This document shows positions 8,768-19,100 of a DNA stretch of 64,000 nucleotides, in pieces (position 1 is the first letter of the stretch; the number at the start of each line of letters is the position of its first letter). A program made the translations under genes and the position numbers. Source of the DNA: Lewinellaceae bacterium. GTDB lineage: Bacteria; Bacteroidota; Bacteroidia; Chitinophagales; Saprospiraceae. A model generated the notes under the pieces. It made no database searches, was not told the DNA's origin, and worked only from the letters and a program-made list of their open reading frames with translations. The stretch is from positions 62,001-126,000 of the forward strand of contig JACJXW010000006.1 in assembly GCA_020636405.1 (NCBI GenBank). The letters are read 5' to 3'.

Positions 8768-11700
8768 CGTTTATCGGTTTTTGTCGTGTCTTGTTGATCG
8801 TGGGCGCCGCCGAACGATTTTTTATACAATATACTCACTCCGGTCCGGACGGTATTGCTGGTTTTTATGATGTCGTAATCGGGCCTCCGGAATACCCGCA
8901 CCCGATACCGGCCGTCTTCAGTGAGTAGGTATTCCAGTAGGAACTCACTGGCCAGGGCGGTAAACTCTTCCGCCCCGGTGGTTTCCCCTAACCCCACGGT
9001 ACCGCCGACCTTGACGGAGAGGCGGTCGTTGAAAAGCTGTTTAGAGAGGTCCAGCCCCAAATCGGTAACCGTACTGGCGGCGCCCTCCTGTCCTGCTGTC
9101 CGGTAGGAATCCAACCGGACTTCCAGCGCTACTCCTTTTATGTATTGGCTGGCCAGCCGGTTGAGTTGGTTGGTGACCAGGTTGCTTACACTCGTCAGCG
9201 CGATATTCTCTCCGGCCATGGCCAGGCTGGTGGTGCCGCTTTGTTCGGCGATGAACGAATTGAACAGGAGCAGCCCGAAGACCTGCTTGTTGAGTTCATT
9301 ACCGTTTTCACGGAGCTGGGCCAGTTTGCTTTCAGCAGTGTTGGCCACGGCGCTGGCCTGGGCTTCGGGCAGTTGAATGTCAAAGGTGATCTCCGGTTTG
9401 GACAAAGTACCCTTCAGGTTCATGATGACCTGGACATCGGTTCGCCGCTTGGCAGCTCTTGCCTCCTCCGGGCTGAGGCCTGCCTGCTGGCTGATCAGCT
9501 CGTAGATAGGCGTGCGCGCCGCATACTGGGCGGTGATGTCGAAACGTGCTTCCAGGGGGTCTCCGGGCAGGAACATGTGGCTGCCCTCCCTGATCTGAAA
9601 GGTGCGTTTGACCAGGCCTTCATAATTGAAAAAGTAGGCCCCTTCGGTGATGGAAATATCCCCTGTCGTGCTCAGGCGGCCACTTCGATCCATTTCCACC
9701 AACAGGTTGGCCCGCCCGCGGGCGGTAAGCTTGTCGCCGGTAGCCGGGTCGATGATGGCGGTCAGCTCGGCATCGGGCGTAAGTTCCAGTTGCAGGTTGA
9801 GGGCATAGCCGGATACGGAGGCCTGATAAAAGCTGGCCCGGCTGGTATCGCTCTGGTGTTCGGAAGGTTTGCCGTATAGAATGAAGCCTTCCTGTTGGGC
9901 GATGGCTTCCTCCTCGGTCAGCGGCAGGGCCGTCAGATGGGTGCCGGGAAGGGTTTGGGTGAAAATGTTTATGGTGGGGCTACCCAAAGGGCCGTTCACC
10001 CTGGCATCCATGGCCACCAGTATCTTCCCATAGAACAGATCGTTGTCTTCCGGCCCGGTATGCAATACCTGAAAGGCAGGGGCTGAAAAATGAAGGTTGA
10101 GCTGTATATCGTTCAGAAACTTATGGGACACCTGGCCTTCCAGGATGGCCTTTCGGTTGTCGGGGTCCAGCAATTCCATTTGTCCAAGATCAACGGTGGT
10201 TTCCCGCAGGTAGAGGGTATGGCTGGGCACCAGGTAGCGGGATTGAAGATAGTTGACAAAGGCCGATACGCTGTCCAGCCCAATGGAGCCTAAGATCACG
10301 GGCTTTTCTACGGTGCCGCCCACTTCCAGTTCCCCGCGGAGCGTACCCCGGCTTTGACTGATGGTTCCTCCGGCAAAAAAGTCGGCCAGGGCCATCTGCA
10401 GCCGGCTTACCTTGAGGTTGAACGCGAGCTCGCCATTGGCCAGGCCATAGCTGCCGGCCAGGGAAAAGGCGTTTTCACCCCCTGAGAGTTGAGCATTGAT
10501 GCCCAGGCTCTCCTGGTTGGCAGTAGGAGCCGCATACAATGCAAGCTCGCCTAATGCCTGGCTGTCGATCATCAACTGCCGGACATCGAGGTTCGCTTCG
10601 TAGTGCAGAACCGTATCGGGGCGGCTGATGGTTACCTGCCCGTTAATGGCGCCACTGATGAAATGCTCATCCAGCCCTGCCAGGCGGGACAGTTCTACCA
10701 GACGGAACTGCCGGAAGGAAATATCGATCGGGGCGAGGCTTTCACCCTTTGTTTTGTCCCGGCTTTGGATCCGGAATTCCTGTTGGTTGCGCGTAAATTT
10801 CAGGTTTTCAACATTGAGGTATCCCGGAGCAAAGGTAATGTCGTTGTTTTCCGGTATGGCCCAGTTGTAGGTGTTAAGCACCATTGGGCCGGAGAGCTGC
10901 AGGTGATACCGTTCGTCGGGCGCCACCACAAGGCCTTGCAGGCCTAGCTTATGTCCGGTGGTATCGTCCCACATGTTCAACCTGAATAAGAGGCTATCCC
11001 GGAACATGCGGGCGCTGGCCTCGCTGTAGCCCAGCAGGGGTTCTCCGTCCTGCTTTAGGGCCTGGAAGGATAATTTGTGGCCCAGCTCTTCCGGAGACCC
11101 CTGCATCGAGAGTTGCAGGGTATCCAGCTGGAGGCCGTTGTACTCCAGTCGCGGGATCTGCCCCAATAATTGCAGCCGTTTTTCAAGACTGTTGAACTGC
11201 CCCTGGAAGCTGGCGGTATCCAGTACCTGCAAATCCGGTAAAAAGATGCGGAACAGTCGTACCGGGTGGGAAAGGCTGGCCGAGAACCGGAAATCCTGGC
11301 TTGCATAGGAGGGCGGAACCAGCAGGCTATCCGGGCTGCCGTCGGGTTCCAGGAGGCGCTTTACCGGGAAGAATCCATCGACAAACTCCTGGAGTAATCC
11401 TGACAGTTCGCCGGCCCGGTAATTACCTTCCAACCTGGCTTCCGCAATATCGGACCGAAGATGGGCCACCCTGTGCTCCGTTGAGAGCTGGTATGCATCG
11501 AGGGTGATGCTGTCGGCAAAAAAGCTGTTTTTTTCATCGGAGACGGCCAGCTCCCGCAAAGCGGCAGTGCCGGAGAGATTATCCAGGTTATTGCCCTTCA
11601 GGTGGGCTTCGGCGCGGGTACTGAGGCGCAGGGCGCCGGGGTAAAAGTTGAGGTAGGCCAGGTCGGCCGTATCCAGTTGTAAGATGAAGTCGATGCCGGG

Positions 11701-13761
11701 AATGCTGTCGCTGAGGTCGGCCAACCCTTCTAATTGGAAGCAGAGGTGAGGGTCGTCCACATTCATTCTGCCTTCGAACCGCCGCTGTTGGAAAAGGCCA
11801 TCGGCCTGAATGTCCCGGTATTCATACCCGCGGAGGGTAATGGACTGCACGGTGGCCACTATGTTGGCTGAGAGGCTATCGAGGGAAAGGCCCCTGCCGT
11901 TTGCCTCCAGGCTCATGGTGGCGGCCCCCAGCATGGCCGTATCACCCAGGATAGTTCCGAGCTGTAGCCCGGCCAGGGTGGCCGTCCCGGTGTAGCTGGC
12001 ATTGCTGAAGTCATTGTTGAACTGCAGGCTGGCGTCTTCCTGCAGTTGCCCCTGTTCGGATTGCAGCCTTCCGGCGAGCCGGAAGTCATAAAGGGTTCCT
12101 TCGAATCGCCCCTGATATTGCATTTTGCCCAATGCTGCAAGGGGCTGCGGCAGTTCGCCCTCCACGAACCCCGCCAGTTCAGAAGGTTGGGACTGCAGTT
12201 TGTCCATATCGAGCTGAAAATAGGCTTTGTTTATGTCTGGCAGGCCGGTGACGGTAGCCCTTCCGGAGAAATAAGTGTAGCCGTCTGTGCGGATAGTCAG
12301 CCTTCGGGTGAAGAGGCTGTCGATACGCCCGCCGACGTATCCGTTGAGCCGGAAGGCGCCCATGGAGCCCAGGCCGGCGGGCAACCCCAGCCCTTCCGTT
12401 ATTCGGCTCAGCCCCCGGTAGGAAGCCTGAAATTCGACAACCTGGACACCGAAGGACATGGCTTCCACTTCCGGCAACCCCCGGATATTGCCGCTGAGTT
12501 GAACGTACAGGGCGTCATCCAGAGCGGCATAGAGCCGGGAAGTGGATAAGCGGTTTACCTTGCCCAGCAGGTTACCGCTCAGCCGGGCCTTACCAGTGTA
12601 ACCGGCCCTGATGTAAGGCAGCGGGCCGCCCCAATAACGGAGGTCTTCCATAGCGAAGTAGGAGGGGGAAAGCTCCACTTCCATGTCGACGTCCTCGATG
12701 AAATTGGAAAGGCTGGCGAAAGCAGGAAAGCGCAAACGGGCGAGAGGGGCTTCCATGCTGCTGCCAGGCGTTTCCAGCTCCACATCGGAAAGGGTGATCG
12801 CCACGGGGCTCACGTCCACTTTTGCGGTTAATTTCCCGAGGTTGAATCCGTTCATTTCCCGAAATGCCAGGCGATGTACTCTGGTGGTAAGGAGGGTGTC
12901 AGACCAGCTAAAGGCGCGGATGTCGGCATGTATGTCCTCCATATGCAGGTGGGAGGGGTCAAACTGTCCGGCAGGGCCGGGAGGCTGGCTGAAATCGTCG
13001 AGGCCAAAACCGGCGTTTTCGACATGGAGCCGTTCTGCCGTCAGGGCCCATCCCGAAAAAGGAAATTCCAGCGTAGCGGCCGTATCGGATTGGGAGGGGA
13101 TGGCCGTTCCGGGCTCTGGGCGGGTAGCATAATTACAGACGCTGTTTTTCAGGTGCATCCGCCCGATGTCTATCCTTTGTTCTGGAATGGACAAGTTTTG
13201 GAGAAGGCCGGAAAAATCACCCACCTTTACAAACAGGGAACTTTGGCTGACGGAGTCTGCCAGGGTAAACCGCGTATCGGTGATGGTAACCTTTTGCAGG
13301 CCGAATTTCCAGGGCGAAGGCGCCTGGCTGCTGTCCGGCTCCGGGCTGCTGAAGGCGTCGATGATGAACTGAAAATTGTAAACCCCGTCGGGGCTGCGGC
13401 TCAGGTTGGCCACCGTTTGCCCCAGGTGGATACTTTTGACCTCCAGTTCCTGGCGGAATGGGGCCAAGAGGCTGAGGCGGGCTTCCAGTTTGCCGGCGTA
13501 GAGCAGGGTATCTCCATTCAGGCCTTCGATGTAGAGGCCTTCCAAGAGGGCGCGGTTAAAGAATTGAAGTTCGATCTTTTGGAGGGAGAAGGGCGTTTGC
13601 AGGCGACGGGACAAGCTCTGAATCACCTTGTCCGCCAGCATTTGCTGCACTGCCGGGCGTTGGATGGCAATCCAAAAGGTAATCAGGAGAAATAGTACGA
13701 CACCCAGGATGATGGCGATTACCCTGCCTGTCTTTCGTACTATTTTCCGCCATTTGATCAA
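8764..13761 (-). CDS. tamB: TamB: translocation/assembly module (AsmA-like, DUF490)
   Basis: 1665 residues, a typical TamB size, with an apparent TTG start at 13759-13761 (no nearby ATG). There is an N-terminal membrane anchor (VIAIILGVVLFLLITFWIA, about residues 14-32). A long beta-rich repeat region follows, with recurring short strands such as LSGNIRGLPEVEAMSFGV and LAGRLQSEQGQLQ. The conserved DUF490 C-terminal domain covers about residues 1250-1640 and contains ITEGAYFFNYEGLVKRTFQI and the FGLLLFNSFIAE segment. It spans the periplasm from the inner membrane to TamL in the outer membrane and is thought to guide barrel proteins or lipids. The tamB-tamL order and 4-base overlap fit joint expression. 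Confidence 0.93.
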   Translation of the reverse strand: MIKWRKIVRKTGRVIAIILGVVLFLLITFWIAIQRPAVQQMLADKVIQSLSRRLQTPFSLQKIELQFFNRALLEGLYIEGLNGDTLLYAGKLEARLSLLAPFRQELEVKSIHLGQTVANLSRSPDGVYNFQFIIDAFSSPEPDSSQAPSPWKFGLQKVTITDTRFTLADSVSQSSLFVKVGDFSGLLQNLSIPEQRIDIGRMHLKNSVCNYATRPEPGTAIPSQSDTAATLEFPFSGWALTAERLHVENAGFGLDDFSQPPGPAGQFDPSHLHMEDIHADIRAFSWSDTLLTTRVHRLAFREMNGFNLGKLTAKVDVSPVAITLSDVELETPGSSMEAPLARLRFPAFASLSNFIEDVDMEVELSPSYFAMEDLRYWGGPLPYIRAGYTGKARLSGNLLGKVNRLSTSRLYAALDDALYVQLSGNIRGLPEVEAMSFGVQVVEFQASYRGLSRITEGLGLPAGLGSMGAFRLNGYVGGRIDSLFTRRLTIRTDGYTYFSGRATVTGLPDINKAYFQLDMDKLQSQPSELAGFVEGELPQPLAALGKMQYQGRFEGTLYDFRLAGRLQSEQGQLQEDASLQFNNDFSNASYTGTATLAGLQLGTILGDTAMLGAATMSLEANGRGLSLDSLSANIVATVQSITLRGYEYRDIQADGLFQQRRFEGRMNVDDPHLCFQLEGLADLSDSIPGIDFILQLDTADLAYLNFYPGALRLSTRAEAHLKGNNLDNLSGTAALRELAVSDEKNSFFADSITLDAYQLSTEHRVAHLRSDIAEARLEGNYRAGELSGLLQEFVDGFFPVKRLLEPDGSPDSLLVPPSYASQDFRFSASLSHPVRLFRIFLPDLQVLDTASFQGQFNSLEKRLQLLGQIPRLEYNGLQLDTLQLSMQGSPEELGHKLSFQALKQDGEPLLGYSEASARMFRDSLLFRLNMWDDTTGHKLGLQGLVVAPDERYHLQLSGPMVLNTYNWAIPENNDITFAPGYLNVENLKFTRNQQEFRIQSRDKTKGESLAPIDISFRQFRLVELSRLAGLDEHFISGAINGQVTISRPDTVLHYEANLDVRQLMIDSQALGELALYAAPTANQESLGINAQLSGGENAFSLAGSYGLANGELAFNLKVSRLQMALADFFAGGTISQSRGTLRGELEVGGTVEKPVILGSIGLDSVSAFVNYLQSRYLVPSHTLYLRETTVDLGQMELLDPDNRKAILEGQVSHKFLNDIQLNLHFSAPAFQVLHTGPEDNDLFYGKILVAMDARVNGPLGSPTINIFTQTLPGTHLTALPLTEEEAIAQQEGFILYGKPSEHQSDTSRASFYQASVSGYALNLQLELTPDAELTAIIDPATGDKLTARGRANLLVEMDRSGRLSTTGDISITEGAYFFNYEGLVKRTFQIREGSHMFLPGDPLEARFDITAQYAARTPIYELISQQAGLSPEEARAAKRRTDVQVIMNLKGTLSKPEITFDIQLPEAQASAVANTAESKLAQLRENGNELNKQVFGLLLFNSFIAEQSGTTSLAMAGENIALTSVSNLVTNQLNRLASQYIKGVALEVRLDSYRTAGQEGAASTVTDLGLDLSKQLFNDRLSVKVGGTVGLGETTGAEEFTALASEFLLEYLLTEDGRYRVRVFRRPDYDIIKTSNTVRTGVSILYKKSFGGAHDQQDTTKTDKR

Positions 13762-13782
13762 CCGAGAATATTTTTGTACAAA

Positions 13783-14370
13783 TTACTTATTCTCTTTTAG
13801 TTTTTCCCGAACTGCCTCGGGAATCAGTGCCCCCAGCATGCCTTCCTGGCCGGGGTTATTTTCCATGAAGGACCATTGGTCGGCGCCTTCCGGGGCAATG
13901 GCAAACATGGTTTTTACAGCCTGAATATCGAAGCTGTTGTCTTCTTTATTATAACGGACGTTCTCGTCGCCGTAGGTAGTTACAAAACTGGCTCGCAGGA
14001 TACTCACCATACTGGAGTCCTGGTAAGCGGCGGAGGTAAACTTCAGGTTCATTCCGGCGCTGTAGCTGACCAGGGCGAAGCGCTCCCCCTCGTGGGTTAC
14101 AGGGGCGGAGATACGGTGTACGCTGAAGTCGTTCATCTGGAACACCATGCCGTTTCCTTCCATATCGGCGAAGAGCTGCACCATGTCTTTCTTTTCCACC
14201 AGATTGAACAATTTGGGATAAACCATATCCACCACCTTGTTCCAGTCCTTGGACTCAGTTGCCTGAAAATACGCATCGAGGCGCAGTTGAATAGCCGCAG
14301 AATCGGGGTTCTGGGCAAAGGCGGCAGTTGTAACGGCAATGAATAGGAGAAGCGTAATTAATTTCTGCAT
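13783..14370 (-). CDS. Exported protein of unknown function
   Basis: 195 residues from the ATG at 14368-14370, chosen because it opens with a clear signal peptide (MQKLITLLLFIAVTTAAFAQ). The longer frame to 14553 only translates the 8-bp repeat array. The mature part reads like a small alpha+beta (NTF2-like or cystatin-like) fold: LRLDAYFQATESKDWNKVVD, then MVYPKLFNLVEKKDM. No catalytic residues are identified. It is 21 bases upstream of tamB on the same strand and may share its transcript, so a link to envelope assembly is possible but unproven. Confidence 0.8.
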   Translation of the reverse strand: MQKLITLLLFIAVTTAAFAQNPDSAAIQLRLDAYFQATESKDWNKVVDMVYPKLFNLVEKKDMVQLFADMEGNGMVFQMNDFSVHRISAPVTHEGERFALVSYSAGMNLKFTSAAYQDSSMVSILRASFVTTYGDENVRYNKEDNSFDIQAVKTMFAIAPEGADQWSFMENNPGQEGMLGALIPEAVREKLKENK

Positions 14371-14408
14371 TTTATTTTGTTTGAAGGTTTGTCTTTTGGG
14401 CGTTTGTG

Positions 14409-14536
14409 GGTTTGGAGGTGGGGACGTTTGGATGTTTGGATGTTTGGATGTTTGGATGTTTGGATGTTTGGATGTTTGGATGTTTGGACGTTTGGACGTT
14501 TGGATGTTAACGTCCCCACGTCCCCACCTCCAAACC
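14409..14536. repeat. 8-bp tandem array framed by an 18-bp inverted repeat
   Basis: Ten tandem copies of the octamer TTTGGATG (two read TTTGGACG) occupy 14427-14506. They are framed by perfect 18-bp inverted arms at 14409-14426 and 14519-14536 (core GGTGGGGACG and its complement). The unit lies between the diheme cytochrome stop (14550) and the next start (14370). Transcribed, it could fold as a long hairpin with the array in the loop. No CRISPR-like spacers: units are contiguous. Confidence 0.9.
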
Positions 14537-14549
14537 TCCCCACGTCCCA

Positions 14550-15944
14550 TCACAACGTTTTCAAATACTCGATCACCGCGGTTCTTTCCTCGTTCGATAA
14601 TTTATCGCCAAAGTAATGGCCTTTATTGCTGTAACCCGGTAAAGTTGTATCAAAAGCCCAGGTACCCTCCGGTTTTTCGGTAGCCCTGTAGTTCCAGCCC
14701 AGTTCCCGGTGGTTGTAGTCGTCGCTGCGGCCGCTGCGGTTCCAGTAGGTGGGGCGTTTGGCACTGTTGAGCAGGGTTTCCACGGTAGGTACGGAGCCAT
14801 TGTGCAGGTAGGGAGCGCTGGCCCAGATGCCATCGAGGGGTGGGGCGACGTAGCCCAGGTTGGGCTCGAAGTAAGAGCGGGGCTCGGTTTGAGCAAACCA
14901 GCTGTTGTTGTACCAGTCGACGATTCCGGAATTATAGGCGTAGTTAGCGTAAAGCGGGTCTGTTTTCACCAGCGATAGGGATACCAGTTTGTTGGGGTAG
15001 CTCTCCTCTGTGCCGTAGGTGCCGTGGCATTTGCTGCAGTGTTGGTTGAACAGCACTTCGCCGCTGGCTGCCAGTTGCCGGTCTACCGGAGCGGGATAGG
15101 CCGGCGGTTCCAGTTCTTTGAGCCAGGCTACCACGTCCCTGAAATGGTTGACAGCCTGCCGGGCGGCGGCACTGTCGGGAATGCCCAGTACGGAAGCCTG
15201 AAAGAGGAGCTTGGTGAAGTCGCCTCGTCCGATGCCGTTGTAGTACAGGGCATTTTTCTTTTTGACGTTCCACAGAGGGGGCACATCGGTGGCGATGGTA
15301 TAGTCCATCATTTCGTAGTTGGGTTCTTCCTGGTAGGTGAGGTCGGCCGGATTGCGGTGATTCATACAGGCCTCCGCCAGGCGGAAGGCCGGGTTGGCGC
15401 CGGGTTGGTTGGTCTGAATGTAAGGCGCCATCTCGCGAAAGTAATTGGCGAAATCTTCGAAGGCCTGCCATTCCTCCTCTTCCTTTTTGTACTTCAGTCC
15501 GACTCCCAGGCGCATCATTTTGGCCATAGGTTTGAGGCTCTTGCGGTAGTCGGAAAAGCTGTTGCCCAGGCCTAGTATCACCTCTTTATTGAGTGTGCCG
15601 GCGTGGCAGGTGAAGCAATTGCCGTTGACTACCTTGACGCCATTGGGCGCGGCAAAGACCGTAGCGGCGAAACCGACATTGGCGTTGTCGCCCTCCCGGC
15701 GCAACACCGTATCGGGCTCATTACTCATCTTTTTTTTGAAAAAATCGTAGGGGACGCCCGAGCCGATGTAGTCGCCGTACACCAGATAACGGAGCCCGGC
15801 GGCCGGGTCGCCCCCTCCCTGTTGCGGGGAGGCGGGCAGCGGTTTCACTTTCCAGCTGTCGTCTATCCTGGCGCCGGGCAGTTCCCGGAAGGCATTGCAG
15901 GCAATTAGGGTGCCGATGGCGGCAAAGATCAGTATCTTCTTCAT
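14550..15944 (-). CDS. Diheme c-type cytochrome lipoprotein
   Basis: 464 residues. The N-terminal signal ends with the lipobox LIAC (Cys16). Two covalent haem sites are present: CFTCH at 110-114 and CSKCH at 303-307. The C-terminal APPLDGIWASAPYLHNGSVPT motif, with a likely distal haem ligand region, is shared with the diheme cytochrome c peroxidase/thiol-oxidoreductase-like families. It should be periplasmic, anchored by its lipid, and transfer electrons; substrate unknown. Residues 35-50 (PLPASPQQGGGDPAAG) are encoded by a GC-rich palindromic stretch at about 15795-15842 that looks inserted. It is divergent from the first hybrid regulator. Confidence 0.88.
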   Translation of the reverse strand: MKKILIFAAIGTLIACNAFRELPGARIDDSWKVKPLPASPQQGGGDPAAGLRYLVYGDYIGSGVPYDFFKKKMSNEPDTVLRREGDNANVGFAATVFAAPNGVKVVNGNCFTCHAGTLNKEVILGLGNSFSDYRKSLKPMAKMMRLGVGLKYKKEEEEWQAFEDFANYFREMAPYIQTNQPGANPAFRLAEACMNHRNPADLTYQEEPNYEMMDYTIATDVPPLWNVKKKNALYYNGIGRGDFTKLLFQASVLGIPDSAAARQAVNHFRDVVAWLKELEPPAYPAPVDRQLAASGEVLFNQHCSKCHGTYGTEESYPNKLVSLSLVKTDPLYANYAYNSGIVDWYNNSWFAQTEPRSYFEPNLGYVAPPLDGIWASAPYLHNGSVPTVETLLNSAKRPTYWNRSGRSDDYNHRELGWNYRATEKPEGTWAFDTTLPGYSNKGHYFGDKLSNEERTAVIEYLKTL

Positions 15945-16169
15945 AGGTGTAACCTCTTATTGGATAAAGGTAACCAATATGGAGCAGGAAGTGTTGTGCG
16001 AAATCTCCGGTGCCCGAAGCATCTGGTGAAACCTGGGCCCCTGGTATTAAGAAAGCGTTAAGGTGTTGTCCCGGACCTTGCCTGGCGACTGGAAAAGCGT
16101 TACTATGAATAAGGGTTGTTGATGCGTTTCTTCATCATACCTGTATACCATCACCCGATTGGACAAATT

Positions 16170-19100
16170 ATGAAGACCCATATCTTTCTCCCGGCCGTGT
16201 TGTGCCTTTCGCTCTTCTCCTCCGGCATTTGCCAGAAATCCGTCATTCCCGCCACCGCCTTTGGAGAACGGGGGCTGCCGTATTCCATCCTGGATATCTT
16301 TCAGGATAGCCGGGGTTATATGTGGTTTGCTTCCCTCAACGGCCTGGTCAGGTACGACGGGTACAACTACACGCTTTATCAGCACAATCCTTTCGACACC
16401 ACCAGCCTGGCCCACGACTTCGTCTCCTGTATCATTGAAGATACGCAGGACGGCGCCTTTTGGGTGGGCACCAATAACGGGCTGAGCCATTTTGACCCCC
16501 GTACGGAGCAGTTCACCAACTATCATCATCGGCCTGGCGATACTACCAGCCTGCCGGGCAACATCATCATCCGGCTGGCCCAGAGCGACGACGGAACCAT
16601 TTGGGTAGGAACGCTGAGGGACGGGTTGGCGCGATTCGACAAGCCAACAGGCCGGTTTCGTAAATACCAGTCTTTCAAACGCGACAACATCTGCCTTTAC
16701 GACGTCTGGGGTATTGTGCCGGAAAGAGAGCAGCTGTGGGTGGCTACGACTACGGGTGTCTTCAAGCTGGACATCCCTTCGGGCAGGGCGGAAGCGATAA
16801 CCTTAATGGATGGCCAGCACGACGACGACGGCGCAGGGCATTGGCCCATCGCCATGAGGCAGGAGCGGAAGGGCGCCATTTTGGTACGCTACAGTTCGGG
16901 AGAGGAATACCTGCTTAATACCAAGTCCCACAAGATGCAGCGCCTGAACCGAAGCATGGGGCTGGGCGAGCAGGCGAGGGCCTTGCCCTACACCAGCCGG
17001 GAAGGCAACACCTGGATCGCTTTGGAAAATGGAGGTTATCAGATGCAAAGTCCATACTCGCCCAAGTTCAGGCCTTTTGGCATCGAGCACAAGGGAATCA
17101 TTTATGGGCGGGCCAATCCCCTCCTGCAGACAGCGGACAGCGCCTTCTGGGCCGGGAGTGACGGGCAAGGCCTCCTGCGTGTGGATGGACGAACGGGCGA
17201 GCGCCGCCGTTTTTTTGAAGAGCCCGGAAGCCCGGTGAATTGTGTGATCAGCATGGCGCCCGGCCCGGGAAATGCCGTGTGGGTTGCCTCCGAAAATAAG
17301 CTCGCGCTGGTCGATCCGAAGAAAGGGGTGGTGCGCCAGGTGCCTTTGCCGGAAGGCGGGTTTTTCATCTCCATGATCCAATCTGACTCCCGGGGATGGA
17401 TATGGGCAGGCAGCTTCAAGCAGGGCGTCATGGTGTATCAGCCGAAAGAAGATACTTTCCGTTATTTCTATCAGGACTACAGCCGGCCGGACAGCAAGGA
17501 TCACAATCAGGTCGGCACCATAATGGAAGACAGCCGGGGCGCCATATGGGTAGGCACCTACGGGGGCGGCTTATACCGCCTGGACCCCAATACTTTGGCC
17601 CATCAGAATTTCCAGTTTGACCCGAACAGCCCGAACAGCCTCGCCAATAACCAGGTCAACAGCTTGTTCGAAGATGCCCGCGGACACATTTGGATTGGCA
17701 CGGGACGGGGGCTGAGCCGGCTGGAATGGAAAAACGGCAAGCCCCATTTTACCAATTGGACGGCCGAGAACTCCGGCCTGCCCAACAACCGCGTGTTCGG
17801 CATCCTACAGGATAGCAAGGGGCGGTATTGGGCCAGCACCGATGGCGGCCTGGCCCGGTACGATGCGGAAGCGGGGCACTTTGCCGTATTTTCCAGCTAC
17901 GATGGCTTCCGGGGGGTATTCCTGGAACACGGAGATTTCAAATACCAGGATGCCCGCGGGTATATGTATTTCTACGGTGAGGGAGGGACGGTACGGTTTC
18001 ATCCCGACAGCCTTTCCTTCAACCCTTACCGCCCGGCAGTGGTTTTGTCCGGTTTTAGGGTCGATAACGAAGAGGTGCGGCCGGGGGATGAAAGCGGCAT
18101 CCTCGGAAAAGATATCAGTTACACGAAGGAATTGCAGTTGCGGTGGTGGCAGAACAACCTCACCTTCGAATTTGCAGCACTGAGTATGTCCATTCCCGAA
18201 AAGAACCGCTACCGCTATCGCCTGAAAGGGCACGACAAAGGATGGGTGGAAACCGATGCCGCCCAACGTTTAGCCCGTTACAACAACCTGGCTCCAGGCA
18301 GTTATGTCCTGGAAGTTCAGGCCAGCAATAATGATGGGCTATGGAACGAGGCCGGACTTGCCCTTCCCTTAACCATCAGGCCGCCCTGGTGGAAAAGATG
18401 GTGGGCTTACGCTTCCTATGCTTTGGCCTTTCTGATCCTGGCGTATAACCTGTATCGCTTCCAGCTCAACCGGCGCCTGGAGCAGCAGGAAGCGGAGCGC
18501 CTGAAAGAAATGGAGGCGGCAAAGGCCAGGTTGTATACCAACATCACCCATGAATTCCGTACGCCGTTGGCCATCATCAAGGGCATGGCCACCCGCATAA
18601 AGGACAACCCCAGGGAATGGCTTGATGATGGTGTGGCCATGATACAGCGCAATACCGGGCTCCTGCTCCAACTGGTAGACCAGATGCTGGAGCTCGCCCG
18701 CCTGGAATCGGGCAGCCTGCCTGTCCATAACATACGGGCGGATGCGGTTTCCTTTCTGCGTTACCTTTCCGAATCCTTTGAGGCCTTCGCCGAAAGCAAA
18801 GATATCCGCCTGCACTTCCTGCCCCGGATAGCCGCCCTGGAAATGGATTTCGACCCGGAGAAGCTGCAGCAGGTATTGTCCAACCTCCTTTCCAATGCCA
18901 TCAAGTTCACCCCGGAAGGCGGCGATATTTACGTTTTTGCTGAACAGGCTCACTATGCCGGCGGCCCGGCGCTGAAAGTGCAGGTCAAAGACACGGGCAT
19001 CGGCATTCGGGAAGAAGAACTGGAAGCTGTTTTTGACCGCTTTTATCAGGGGCAGGCCAGCGCCCCTCAATCCCTCCGGAGGGGGGAACTTTCAACAGGG

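Noticed and set aside
14427..14506. Possible CRISPR array
   Set aside because: The 8-bp units are contiguous with no spacers and there are no cas genes.
14371..14553. N-terminal extension of the exported protein reading NIQTSKHP repeats
   Set aside because: It translates the 8-bp DNA array; the signal peptide begins at the ATG at 14368-14370.
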